DNA from: Meridianimarinicoccus aquatilis
Lineage (GTDB): Bacteria > Pseudomonadota > Alphaproteobacteria > Rhodobacterales > Rhodobacteraceae
Direction of reading: 5' to 3'
Length of the DNA: 64,000 nt
Assembly: GCF_004358675.1 (NCBI RefSeq)
Contig: NZ_SMZO01000014.1
Location: 22,258 to 86,257, forward strand
The notes under the pieces were generated by a model, which had not been told where the DNA came from, did not search any database, and worked only from the letters and a program-made list of their open reading frames with translations. How positions within the stretch are numbered: the stretch's first letter is position 1; the number at the start of each line of letters is the position of its first letter. The translations under genes were made by a program, and so were the position numbers. Below, one piece after another: positions 35,336-43,961 of this stretch.

Positions 35336-36325
35336 ATGGGCAAGCTGGTTCAAGGCGAGTGGAAGAATGACTGGTACGACACCCAAAAGACAGGCGGGTC
35401 GTTCGAACGTGACACATCGAAATTTCGAAATTGGGTGACCGCTGATGGCGCCCCAGGCCCAAGCGGAACAGGCGGCTTCAAAGCGGAAAGCGGGCGTTAC
35501 CACCTATATGTAAGCCATGCGTGCCCTTGGGCGCACCGCACAGTGATTTTCCGTACTCTCAAGGAACTGGAGCCCCATATCGCCATGTCTGTGGTGCATC
35601 CTGACATGCTTGATGACGGCTGGACATTTGACACCGGCTTTGACGGTGCAACCGGGGATACGTTGGGCGGACGCACGTTCCTGCGAGACGTATATACCGA
35701 TGTAGATCCGGGTATCTCTGGTCGTGTCACCGTGCCGATCTTGTTCGATACGGCAACTGGTCAAATCGTTTCCAATGAAAGCGCGGAAATCATTCGCATG
35801 TTTAACAGCGCGTTCAACGCGATCACGGGCAATGCTGACGACTATTGGCCCGACGCACAGCGCGATGACATCGAAAAAGTAAACACGCGCATCTATGATA
35901 CATTGAACAACGGGGTCTACAAGGCAGGCTTCGCGACAACGCAAGCCGCCTATGACGCGGCGGTGCACCCGCTGTTCGAGACATTGGATTGGCTAGAAGC
36001 ACACCTGACGCGAAACCGTTATTTGATGGGTGATGCGTTGACCGAGGCCGACTGGCGGTTGTTCACAACCCTGATCCGTTTTGACACCGTGTATCACGGA
36101 CATTTCAAATGCAACCGCCGCCGGATTGTCGACTACCCCAACCTTTGGGCCTACACCCGCGAGGTGTTTCAGTGGCCGGGGGTCGCCGAAACGGTCCATT
36201 TTGACCACTTCATCCGGCATTATCACTTCAGTCACGAAACCATCAATCCGAACCGGATCGTTCCTATTGGGCCAGTGCTTGACCTGTCCCAGCCGCATTA
36301 TCGCGATCAGGTTCGGGCGGCATAG
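35336..36325 (+). CDS. Glutathionyl-hydroquinone reductase (Xi-class GST)
   Basis: 329 residues, the length of YqjG/PcpF/ECM4 enzymes. The catalytic Cys63 lies in VSHACPWAHRTV. NESAEIIRMFNSAFN binds glutathione, and the C-domain shows LMGDALTEADWRLFTTLIRFD (in parts). It reduces glutathionyl-hydroquinones with a second glutathione. GAGGAG six bases upstream selects the ATG at 35336 over one five bases earlier in another frame. Its 3' end overlaps the convergent receiver-like gene by 19 bases. The 290 bases before it hold no other gene. Confidence 0.95.
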   Translation: MGKLVQGEWKNDWYDTQKTGGSFERDTSKFRNWVTADGAPGPSGTGGFKAESGRYHLYVSHACPWAHRTVIFRTLKELEPHIAMSVVHPDMLDDGWTFDTGFDGATGDTLGGRTFLRDVYTDVDPGISGRVTVPILFDTATGQIVSNESAEIIRMFNSAFNAITGNADDYWPDAQRDDIEKVNTRIYDTLNNGVYKAGFATTQAAYDAAVHPLFETLDWLEAHLTRNRYLMGDALTEADWRLFTTLIRFDTVYHGHFKCNRRRIVDYPNLWAYTREVFQWPGVAETVHFDHFIRHYHFSHETINPNRIVPIGPVLDLSQPHYRDQVRAA

Positions 36326-36669
36326 TGTTCGACCATGGCGGCAATATCATCGGGTCTGCTGCTTGCCGGAACGCAGGCACAGGCGTTTGCTACGTGATTG
36401 AAAATCGACCCATCCGAGAAAAAGCTTGCCGATGTGACGAACAGAATGCGCACATCCGGGCAGCGGTAGCTGGCATAGTCGGCTACCGCAAAAGCGCTGC
36501 CGTTTTCCAACTCGACATTTGAGATCACGATAGAAATACCACCATCGCGCAATGCTCCGACGGCTGTCTTCTGGTCATGGGCCACGATGACAGACCGACC
36601 ATAGCGTTCAACATGGCGCTGCCAAACCGCTGCCAAATGCGGGTTGCTTTCGACGATAAGTAAAGTCAT
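36307..36669 (-). CDS. Degenerate receiver-domain protein (pseudo-REC)
   Basis: A 120-residue single CheY-like domain. The fold is recognisable: MTLLIVESNPHLAAVW at the start, ISIVISNVELENGSAFA at the phosphorylation site, VRILFVTSASF at the switch strand. The phospho-acceptor Asp is replaced by Asn (VISNVEL), the acidic pair is ESN, and the conserved Lys near the end is missing (CACVPASSRPDD). It should therefore signal without phosphorylation, for example by protein binding. A perfect CtrA-type box lies 63-77 bases upstream. Confidence 0.8.
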   Translation of the reverse strand: MTLLIVESNPHLAAVWQRHVERYGRSVIVAHDQKTAVGALRDGGISIVISNVELENGSAFAVADYASYRCPDVRILFVTSASFFSDGSIFNHVANACACVPASSRPDDIAAMVEHYAART

Positions 36670-36731
36670 TCAGTCCGACGTGTCCGAAGTCCAACGATAA
36701 AATCTATGCACAAAGTTAAGCGCCTGAAGCG

Positions 36732-36746
36732 TTAAGAAGTGGTTAA
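36732..36746. promoter_or_regulatory. CtrA-type box upstream of the pseudo-receiver gene
   Basis: TTAA (36732-36735), seven bases, TTAA (36743-36746): a perfect match to the CtrA consensus TTAA-N7-TTAA. Another TTAA lies at 36716-36719. The box sits between the pseudo-receiver gene and the divergent DUF1636 gene and could serve either. Confidence 0.5.
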
Positions 36747-36810
36747 GAGTCATGGCGATTAGGTTAACACCAACAGAACACAAGCAGAACACAAAAGGCG
36801 AAAGCGGCGC

Positions 36811-37179
36811 ATGACAACGTGGATCACAGTCTGCAACACCTGCAAACGCGACACGTGGCAAGAGGGAACCGAGACCACCGACGGTGAGAGGCTTGCGGCG
36901 CTGGTCGAAGACGCAGCCCGCGATTTGGGAGGTGTCTCTGTTCGGCAGCATAGTTGCCTTATGGGATGTGCGGCCGCGTGCAACGTCACCATTCAGGCGG
37001 CGGACAAGCTTTGCTATACTTTGGGCAAGTTCGACGCGACACCGGAAGTGGCCGAAGCCATCGCCCAGTATGCTCAGTTGCATGCCCAAAGCGAGACGGG
37101 CCAAGTTCCCTACCGCACATGGCCTGCCGAGGTGAAAGGCCATTTCGTCACGCGCCACCCGCCGCTGCCAGACTCGTGA
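36811..37179 (+). CDS. DUF1636 metal-binding protein of the cobalamin cluster
   Basis: 122 residues with the thin-ferredoxin-like pattern of DUF1636: VCNTCKRD near residue 8 and HSCLMGCAAACNVTIQ around 47-62. The four cysteines could bind a 2Fe-2S cluster or a metal. Genes of this family usually accompany cobalamin genes, and here the stop overlaps the next cob gene (GTGA), so a role in cobalamin synthesis or cobalt handling is likely but not demonstrated. Confidence 0.88.
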   Translation: MTTWITVCNTCKRDTWQEGTETTDGERLAALVEDAARDLGGVSVRQHSCLMGCAAACNVTIQAADKLCYTLGKFDATPEVAEAIAQYAQLHAQSETGQVPYRTWPAEVKGHFVTRHPPLPDS

Positions 37180-38117
37180 CTGACACCGCGCCTCGGGATC
37201 ATGGCGGCGGAATTGACGCTGCGGCAGCCACCTATGGCGGTGGGCGCAGTGATTGGCTCGATCTGTCCACTGGGATCAACCCAGTCCCTTACCCAATCCC
37301 CGATATGCCTGCCGACGCCTGGACAGCGCTTCCCGACCACACAGCCACAGACAAGCTAGAGAGTGCGGCACGCAGGTTTTGGAATATCCCCGATGAGGCA
37401 GCGGTACTTGCAGCACCCGGCGCGTCGGCATTGATTGCCCGAATTCCGGCGCTCGCGGCTTCTGAACAAGTCGCCATCCCCGGACCGACCTACAACGAGC
37501 ACGCCGCAGCGTTCAGGGCGCAAGGCTGGCACGTTTCGCAGCGCGGCGGCGCAGCACAGGTTATCGTCAACCCAAACAATCCTGACGGGCGCATGTGGCG
37601 AGAGTCTGAATTGGCCGGCGCTCCCCTGACCGTGATCGATGAGAGCTTTTGCGACATCGCGCCAGACGCCAGTCTGATCCACTGTGCAACACACTCCGGT
37701 GTCATAGTGCTTAAGAGTTTTGGCAAATTCTGGGGACTTGCCGGGGCGCGGCTGGGTTTTGCAATTGGGGATCCCCGCTTGGTTGCCCAGCTTGCCGACT
37801 GGTTGGGGCCGTGGCCTCTATCGGGGCCTGCGCAAGCTATTGGAACAGCCGCCCTTTTAGACAAGCCTTGGGCCGTTGAAACCCGCGCGCGACTCGCAAC
37901 CGATTCCGCCCGACTTGACGAGCTGATGATCGGCAACGGAGCGGAATTGGTGGGCGGAACCCCTCTTTTTCGCCTCTACGACACGCAGAATGCCGCCGCG
38001 TGGCAAGGTCGGCTTGCACAGCGGCACATCTGGTCGCGGGTGTTCCCCTATTCCGACCGATGGCTTCGTCTGGGCCTGCCCGGTGCCGAAGGTTGGAACC
38101 GGCTGGAGGCGCTGTAA
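37176..38117 (+). CDS. cobC: Threonine-phosphate decarboxylase (CobC/CobD-type aminotransferase fold)
   Basis: 313 residues from a GTG that overlaps the DUF1636 stop. A fold-type I PLP enzyme: DLSTGINPVPYP at the N-terminus, VNPNNPDGRMW, VIDESFCDIAP and the PLP-binding lysine in LKSFGKFWGLAGARLGF. It would decarboxylate L-threonine-O-3-phosphate to the aminopropanol phosphate that CobD attaches to the corrin ring. In Pseudomonas/Rhodobacter naming this is cobC (cobD in Salmonella). A longer frame from 36954 only reads through DUF1636. Confidence 0.92.
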   Translation: MTDTAPRDHGGGIDAAAATYGGGRSDWLDLSTGINPVPYPIPDMPADAWTALPDHTATDKLESAARRFWNIPDEAAVLAAPGASALIARIPALAASEQVAIPGPTYNEHAAAFRAQGWHVSQRGGAAQVIVNPNNPDGRMWRESELAGAPLTVIDESFCDIAPDASLIHCATHSGVIVLKSFGKFWGLAGARLGFAIGDPRLVAQLADWLGPWPLSGPAQAIGTAALLDKPWAVETRARLATDSARLDELMIGNGAELVGGTPLFRLYDTQNAAAWQGRLAQRHIWSRVFPYSDRWLRLGLPGAEGWNRLEAL

Positions 38118-39040
38118 TGGAAGTGCACGCCGTTGCCCTGCTGTGCGCCATGCTGCTCGATGCAGTCCTTGGTGAACCCGACGCGCTGTGGTCCCGTGCT
38201 CCGCACCCCGCTGTGGTTATGGGGCGCGCGGTTGGTTGGTGCGAAAAGAACTTGAACAAGGGTTCCGCACGCAAAGCCCGCGGCGTCGCTGTCGTAACCG
38301 CGTTGGTCGTCGGTGCCGCCTTGATCGGCGTCACTTTAGCGGACCTGCCTCTCATCGGTTGGGCCGTTGAAATCACTCTTGCGGCGATCTTGTTGGCGCA
38401 GAAAAGTCTTGTCGAGCATGTACGTGCCGTCGCGACGGCCTTGCGCAAATCGACGAATGACGGTCGCAGAACGGTCGCCTTGATCGTCGGGCGTGACAAC
38501 GCAGCCATGGATCCCCCGGCGATCAGCCGCGCCGCTATTGAAAGCGCTGCTGAGAATTTCTCGGACGGGGTTGTTGCGCCTGCTTTCTGGTTTTTACTGG
38601 GCGGCCTTCCGGGGATCATTGTCTATAAACTCGTCAACACGGCCGACAGCATGATTGGCTATCGAACACCGGAGTTGCGCGACTTTGGCTGGGCCGCCGC
38701 GCGTCTGGACGATGTTTTGAATTGGGTTCCAGCGCGTTTGACCGCAATCGTTTTTCTGATCGCCTTTCGCCGATGGCCAAATTGGGCCGCCCTGCGCCGC
38801 GACGCCAGCCTGCACCGCTCCCCCAACGCGGGATGGCCAGAAGCGGCCATGGCATTGGGCCTGAATGTGGCTTTGGCAGGGCCGCGAAGCTATAATGGCG
38901 AAATGCGCGACTTTCCCTGGGTGTGGGCGCGCGGCAAGCGCGAGGCAGGGCCCGCGGAAATTGACCAATCTGCCGATGTGCTTTGGCGCGGCTGGGTCGT
39001 TCTATTCACTGGAGTTGTGGTTTGTCTGATCCTGACATGA
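38117..39040 (+). CDS. cobD: Adenosylcobinamide-phosphate synthase CobD/CbiB
   Basis: A 307-residue integral membrane protein with about five hydrophobic segments. Landmarks: LLDAVLGEPDALWSRAPHP at the N-terminus, GRDNAAMDPPAISRAAIES, ENFSDGVVAPAFW and KLVNTADSMIGYRTPEL in parts. It joins adenosylcobyric acid with aminopropanol phosphate. The ATG overlaps the cobC stop (TAATG). Last gene of the forward cob segment. It corresponds to cbiB in Salmonella. Confidence 0.95.
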   Translation: MEVHAVALLCAMLLDAVLGEPDALWSRAPHPAVVMGRAVGWCEKNLNKGSARKARGVAVVTALVVGAALIGVTLADLPLIGWAVEITLAAILLAQKSLVEHVRAVATALRKSTNDGRRTVALIVGRDNAAMDPPAISRAAIESAAENFSDGVVAPAFWFLLGGLPGIIVYKLVNTADSMIGYRTPELRDFGWAAARLDDVLNWVPARLTAIVFLIAFRRWPNWAALRRDASLHRSPNAGWPEAAMALGLNVALAGPRSYNGEMRDFPWVWARGKREAGPAEIDQSADVLWRGWVVLFTGVVVCLILT

Positions 39041-39663
39041 TGTCGGTTTGACGTGGCGGCATTTTCGCCATCATGATCGTTCCGTGATTTTTCTGGCGCG
39101 GAGTCGCTGCGTTGCCCTTCCGCACCTTGGATTTCACAGTACCCGCTTGATTGTTTGAAACTGGGTCCTTCCGCCAAGCCTCTTTGTCTGAAAGAGGAGC
39201 GGAAAGTTCTCATCGTGAAGAAGTGTACGAAAAGCCCTCGATCTTTCCGATGGTCTGGATGAAGCCAAGCGACCTACGCCAGCTGGAAAAACTACTATGC
39301 AGGCAACTGCAAAGTAAGATGTCGCGACTGACGATGCTGGAAGAGAAAGACACTCGGGCCCAATGGTCGCGCCTTTGACGGCTCACGCCACTGACAATAA
39401 CTCTTCAGACAGGGCATTCGGCTGAATACGGTATCATGGCCAACCAAATCGCTATCCAGGGGAAGTGGACCGCATACCAGACAGAACCCTATGTGTTCAG
39501 GACCGGCATCTGGCTGATCGGATCAATGATGATAGGCCGACTTTTCATTCGATATCTTGCAGATGTATACGTCGGCAATGAACTGTGAGCGTCTTTGAGG
39601 TCGGGACCGGCTTTGTGCAAACTGTTTTGTCGCGCCACAACCGCTGGTCAAACACCTAGGCCC
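39041..39663. other. 623-base gap between cobD and glmS without a confident gene
   Basis: Base composition is more AT-rich than in the flanks. Two weak frames occur: 39151-39378 (TTG start, 75 codons, basic helix-rich) and 39436-39588 (ATG, 50 codons, with a hydrophobic segment RTGIWLIGSMMIG). Neither has a ribosome site. The stretch could be remnant DNA from a lost insertion, or could hold a small RNA. No terminator behind cobD or glmS is clear. Confidence 0.5.
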
Positions 39664-41484
39664 CTACTCCACTGTAACCGACTTAGCGAGGTTGCGAGGT
39701 TGGTCAACGTCAGTGCCTTTAGCAACAGCTGTATGATAGGCCAGCAGCTGCGCCGGCACCGCATAGGCAATCGGTGCGAAAACCGGAGGGACTTTTGGCA
39801 TCTTGATCCACTTCCAGACACCGTCGCTGGCCCGCTCCAACCCTTCGGCATCCGAAACCAAAAGCACCTTACCGCCGCGCGCCATGACCTCTTGCATGTT
39901 CGACACCGTTTTGTCGAACAGACGGTCCATCGGCGCAAACACCACCACAGGAACATTTGGATCAATCAGCGCGATCGGCCCGTGTTTCAACTCGCCGCTG
40001 GCATACCCTTCGGCGTGGATATAGCTGATTTCCTTAAGCTTTAGCGCACCTTCCAACGCCAAGGGGAACATCGCCCCCCGCCCAAGAAACAGAACATCCT
40101 GCGCCTTGGCAATTTCGGCAGCCACACCTGCAATATCAGAGGTTACCAACAGTGCCTGATTGACCACGCCGGGCACCGCACGAAGCGCCGCCAACGTTTC
40201 GGCCAGTGCCTCGGGTGACAAGGTTGCGCGGTCTGTCGCTGCTTTTACGGCGAGGGCTGCCAGAACCGTCAATTGACACGTGAATGCCTTGGTAGAGGCC
40301 ACGCCGATCTCAACCCCGGCCCGCGTAGGGAGCACCACGTCGCTTTCTCGTGCAATGGAGCTTTCGGGCACATTCACCACTGACGCAATCCGGACACCTT
40401 GCGCCGCAACATAGCGTAACGCAGCAAGCGTATCCGCCGTTTCACCCGATTGGCTGACAAATATCGCAAGGCTACCGTCAGGCATCGGCGGTTCGCGATA
40501 CCTGAACTCAGACGCAATATCGACTTCGACCGGCAGACGCGCCAGCTGCTCAAACCAATATTTTGCTGTCAGGCAAGCAAAATAGGCGGTCCCGCAAGCC
40601 ACCATCGTGATGCGCGTGACGGTGGAAAAATCAATTTCGCTTGGCAAGACCACACCCTGCGCGCCTTCGCGTAAATACTCGGCCAACGTATCACCGATGG
40701 CAGATGGCTGCTCTGCCATCTCCTTGGCCATGAAGTATTTGTGCCCGCCCTTGTCCACATAACTTGTGTCGGGGGCCAAGGTTCGGATTTCACGAGTGAC
40801 CGTGCGTCCTTGACCATCTGAAATTTCTGCGCCCTCTCGACGGACAACAGCAAAATCACCCTCTTCGAGATAGCTCAGGCGGTTGGTCAAAGGCCCAAGT
40901 GCAATAGCATCGGATCCGATGAACATTTCGCCATCGCCATACCCCAGCGCCAAAGGGGATCCACGACGCGCGGCAATGATAAGATCGGGGTGGCCGTCAA
41001 ACAGCAGACACAGTGCAAACGCCCCTTCAAGCCGGTCCACCGTCTTCCGCGCAGCATCAATTGGTCCTAGCCCTTGTTCGATGTAGTGCTGTGCCATCAG
41101 GGCGATCGTTTCGGTATCCGTATCCGTGTTGTAGGTCAGCCCGGCGTCGGCAAGCTCGCCCCGTAGCGCACGAAAATTCTCAATGATCCCGTTATGCACG
41201 ACAGCTACAGGTCCAGCCCGGTGAGGATGCGCGTTGCCGACCGTGGGGGCGCCGTGGGTTGCCCAACGCGTGTGCCCGATGCCTGTTTTGCCCGGAAGCG
41301 GTTCATGCACCAGCAGGTCTGACAATTCTGCCAGCTTGCCGGTTGCGCGGCGCCGATCAAGATGCCCTTCCTGCAATGTCGCTATGCCGGCACTGTCATA
41401 GCCGCGATATTCCATGCGGCGCAGCGCCTCTACCAGCATCGGGGCGACTTCGTGTTGCCCCAGAACCCCTACAATGCCGCACAT
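39664..41484 (-). CDS. glmS: Glutamine-fructose-6-phosphate aminotransferase
   Basis: 606 residues. It makes glucosamine-6-phosphate for peptidoglycan and LPS. The N-terminal glutaminase domain starts with the catalytic Cys2 (MCGIVGVLG) and has RMEYRGYDSAGIA and GHTRWATHG. Two SIS sugar isomerase domains follow (FVSQSGETADTLAALR). The end DQPRNLAKSVTVE is the family signature. The long frame to 41619 is ignored because Cys must be residue 2. It follows glmU after four bases. Confidence 0.98.
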   Translation of the reverse strand: MCGIVGVLGQHEVAPMLVEALRRMEYRGYDSAGIATLQEGHLDRRRATGKLAELSDLLVHEPLPGKTGIGHTRWATHGAPTVGNAHPHRAGPVAVVHNGIIENFRALRGELADAGLTYNTDTDTETIALMAQHYIEQGLGPIDAARKTVDRLEGAFALCLLFDGHPDLIIAARRGSPLALGYGDGEMFIGSDAIALGPLTNRLSYLEEGDFAVVRREGAEISDGQGRTVTREIRTLAPDTSYVDKGGHKYFMAKEMAEQPSAIGDTLAEYLREGAQGVVLPSEIDFSTVTRITMVACGTAYFACLTAKYWFEQLARLPVEVDIASEFRYREPPMPDGSLAIFVSQSGETADTLAALRYVAAQGVRIASVVNVPESSIARESDVVLPTRAGVEIGVASTKAFTCQLTVLAALAVKAATDRATLSPEALAETLAALRAVPGVVNQALLVTSDIAGVAAEIAKAQDVLFLGRGAMFPLALEGALKLKEISYIHAEGYASGELKHGPIALIDPNVPVVVFAPMDRLFDKTVSNMQEVMARGGKVLLVSDAEGLERASDGVWKWIKMPKVPPVFAPIAYAVPAQLLAYHTAVAKGTDVDQPRNLAKSVTVE

Positions 41485-41488
41485 TTGC

Positions 41489-42862
41489 CTACTCCGCCTT
41501 GTTTGGTTTGCTGGATTTGCCTGCTTTGATTGCCAAAAGCCGGGCCCGCAGTTTAACGGCAAGTCCCGCCTTGTTGTCCTGCCGTGCGCGCGCCAGCGCC
41601 AGTGCTTCGTCAGGTACATTCTTTGTGATGACAGAGCCGGAGGCGGTCATCGCCCGAGCGCCCACTGTGACTGGAGCAACCAGCATCGTATTCGATCCGA
41701 TGAAGGCCCCTTCTCCGACAGTTGTGCGGTGCTTCAACACCCCATCGTAGTTACAAGTTATTGTTCCGGCACCGATATTCGTTTCTGCACCAACCTCGGC
41801 GTCACCGATATAGGACAGATGATTGACCTTCACGCCCTCGGCCAGAGCCGCATTTTTGGTTTCAACGAAATTGCCAATTCGCGCCTTGGGGCCAAGCCGC
41901 GTTCCCGGACGAAGCCGGGCATAGGGGCCGACAACCGCGCCCGTGCCGACCTCTGCACCTTCGAGATGCGAAAAGGCCCGGATCGTAGCACCGGACGCGA
42001 CCCGAACGCCCGGGCCGAAAACCACGTTCGGTTCGACCAGCGTATCACGGCCAATTTGCGTATCGGCGGAAAGAAATACAGTATCCGGCGCTACCAGTGT
42101 CACGCCGTCTTCCATGATCTCGGACCTGCGGCGGGTTTGAAACACAGCTTCTGCCCCGGCAAGTTCGGCGCGGGTGTTGATGCCCATCGTTTCGGCCTCG
42201 TCGCAACGTACGGCAACGCAGTTCAGCCCGCGACCATTCGCAATCTCTACAATGTCTGTCAGGTAAAATTCACCCGCCGCGTTGTCATTTCCGACCGCAG
42301 AAACCAGATCAAACAAGACCGAAGCCTTTGCCATCACAACGCCCGAATTGCACAGGGTCACGGCGCGCTCTGCCTCGGTTGCGTCCTTGAATTCAACGAT
42401 CCGCAGCAGGCGATCACCGTCCGCAATCAGGCGACCATACCGCCCGGGTTCTGCCGCATCGAAGCCAAGGATCACAACATCCGCCCCATCCGAACGAGCC
42501 TGCGCCATCCTGTGCAACGTGCTTGAAGCAATGAAGGGAGTGTCACCATAGAGGACAACCGCGTCGCCATCGAAACCGTCCAGCGCCGGAGCGGCTTGCG
42601 CGACCGCATGCGCAGTTCCCAGTTGCTCGGTCTGCGGGACCGAAGATGCGCCGGGCGCGATGTCGACCAAGGCCGCGTCGACCTGATCCGCCCCGTGCCC
42701 TGTAACAACCACGACCTGCGACGGGTTCAGCCCTGCACCCGACCTCAGAGCATGCTCCAAAAGCGGCGAACCGCCGATAGGATGCAGAACTTTCGGCAAG
42801 TCAGACTTCATCCGGCTGCCTTGACCCGCTGCAAGCACGATCAATGCTGTCTTCTGCGCCAT
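41489..42862 (-). CDS. glmU: Bifunctional GlmU: UDP-GlcNAc pyrophosphorylase / GlcN-1-P acetyltransferase
   Basis: 457 residues. The N-terminal nucleotidyltransferase domain has LAAGQGSRMKSDLPKVLHP, the G-x-G-T/S-R-M site. The C-terminal left-handed beta helix has isoleucine-patch hexapeptides (VGPYARLRPGTRLGPKARIG) and the acetyltransferase part NCNYDG-like TCNYDGVLKHRTTVG. The enzyme makes UDP-N-acetylglucosamine from the GlmS product after GlmM, so the glmU-glmS operon is a pathway unit. The ATG at 42862 matches the conserved N-terminus. Confidence 0.98.
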   Translation of the reverse strand: MAQKTALIVLAAGQGSRMKSDLPKVLHPIGGSPLLEHALRSGAGLNPSQVVVVTGHGADQVDAALVDIAPGASSVPQTEQLGTAHAVAQAAPALDGFDGDAVVLYGDTPFIASSTLHRMAQARSDGADVVILGFDAAEPGRYGRLIADGDRLLRIVEFKDATEAERAVTLCNSGVVMAKASVLFDLVSAVGNDNAAGEFYLTDIVEIANGRGLNCVAVRCDEAETMGINTRAELAGAEAVFQTRRRSEIMEDGVTLVAPDTVFLSADTQIGRDTLVEPNVVFGPGVRVASGATIRAFSHLEGAEVGTGAVVGPYARLRPGTRLGPKARIGNFVETKNAALAEGVKVNHLSYIGDAEVGAETNIGAGTITCNYDGVLKHRTTVGEGAFIGSNTMLVAPVTVGARAMTASGSVITKNVPDEALALARARQDNKAGLAVKLRARLLAIKAGKSSKPNKAE

Positions 42863-42955
42863 GTTCCGCCTGCCTCTTCTCATTTCCGAATGACTTGTAA
42901 GCGGACGGTCAGAGGACGCAAGAGGGCGGGGCGTCACGTTGTCTTACGGATCGTT

Positions 42956-43888
42956 TCAGTTCGATTGGCCAAAACCCGCTGAGGCCATGGCAACCCCGGC
43001 AACGTCGCGCACGGTGCCCTGAGGCGTCTGATTGATATTCGGGTCGTCGGCGCCTTCCCGTTCCCGCGCGCGAAAAAGCTCGGCGTTAAGCGTTGCCCCA
43101 AGCAGTACGACGAAAATCGTGATGTACAGAAACATGAGCAGCGCAATCACTGCCCCAATGGACCCGTAAACCTGATTGTAGTTGCCAAAATTCGCCAAGT
43201 AATAAGAAAAGGCCCAAGATCCGATGGCCCAGACAAGGACGGTCAGAATGGAACCGGGATTTATCCAGCGCACCTTTGCGCCGCTACAATTCGGCGAAAA
43301 ACGGTACAGCACCCAAATGCCGGACAGGACCACCGCCAGCGCGATCACCCAGCGGGCCACTTCAAGTGCAAACCCCGAATAGGGACCGAGTGGCAAAAAC
43401 GCGAGAAGAACAGGAAGCACCAGCATCGTCAGGATGGCAATTGTGGCAACCAATATAAGCGCCAAAGTAATCATCACGGCCACCGCTGCCGCGCGCAAAC
43501 CACCGCGCATCGGCGCATCGTAGATCGAATTGACCGCGCGTATAACAGCATCGGTTCCCCGCCGCGCCGACCAAAGCGCTGCCAGTGTCGAAATCACAGT
43601 GGCCCAGCCAAGCGCAGAACTATTTGTCCGCACCAATCGAGAAATCTGCGTTTCGATCAAGCTGAACGCATCCGGTGGCATGAAGTCCTGAACCAGAATC
43701 AGCCCTTCTTGCACGGTTTCCGGCGTCGCCAGAAAACCGAGCAATGCGATCACCGCCGCCAAACCGGGAAAAAGCGAAAGCATTGCGAAAAATGCACCGC
43801 CAGCCGCAACAAGTGACAGGTTGGCACGGTCCATGCGCCGTTTCATGCCCATTGCATAGCTAAACGACACTTTAAATTGCTGTTTCAT
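42956..43888 (-). CDS. YihY/BrkB family membrane protein
   Basis: About 310 residues from the ATG at 43888; a TTG eight codons upstream is possible. Six hydrophobic segments and the family motifs: ANLSLVAAGGAFFAMLSLFPGLAA, WSARRGTDAVIRAVNSIYD (both in parts), PNCSGAKVRWINPGSILTV and GSIGAVIALLMFLYITIF. The family was once called ribonuclease BN by mistake; its true function is unsettled. It is the gene before glmU, 93 bases away. Confidence 0.9.
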   Translation of the reverse strand: MKQQFKVSFSYAMGMKRRMDRANLSLVAAGGAFFAMLSLFPGLAAVIALLGFLATPETVQEGLILVQDFMPPDAFSLIETQISRLVRTNSSALGWATVISTLAALWSARRGTDAVIRAVNSIYDAPMRGGLRAAAVAVMITLALILVATIAILTMLVLPVLLAFLPLGPYSGFALEVARWVIALAVVLSGIWVLYRFSPNCSGAKVRWINPGSILTVLVWAIGSWAFSYYLANFGNYNQVYGSIGAVIALLMFLYITIFVVLLGATLNAELFRAREREGADDPNINQTPQGTVRDVAGVAMASAGFGQSN

Positions 43889-43961
43889 CAGGTCAGCCCG
43901 GTGTTGTTCCAAACGTTGTACATTAGCGGGCTTTTTTCAAAAGTACGAGACCGGCAAAAGC

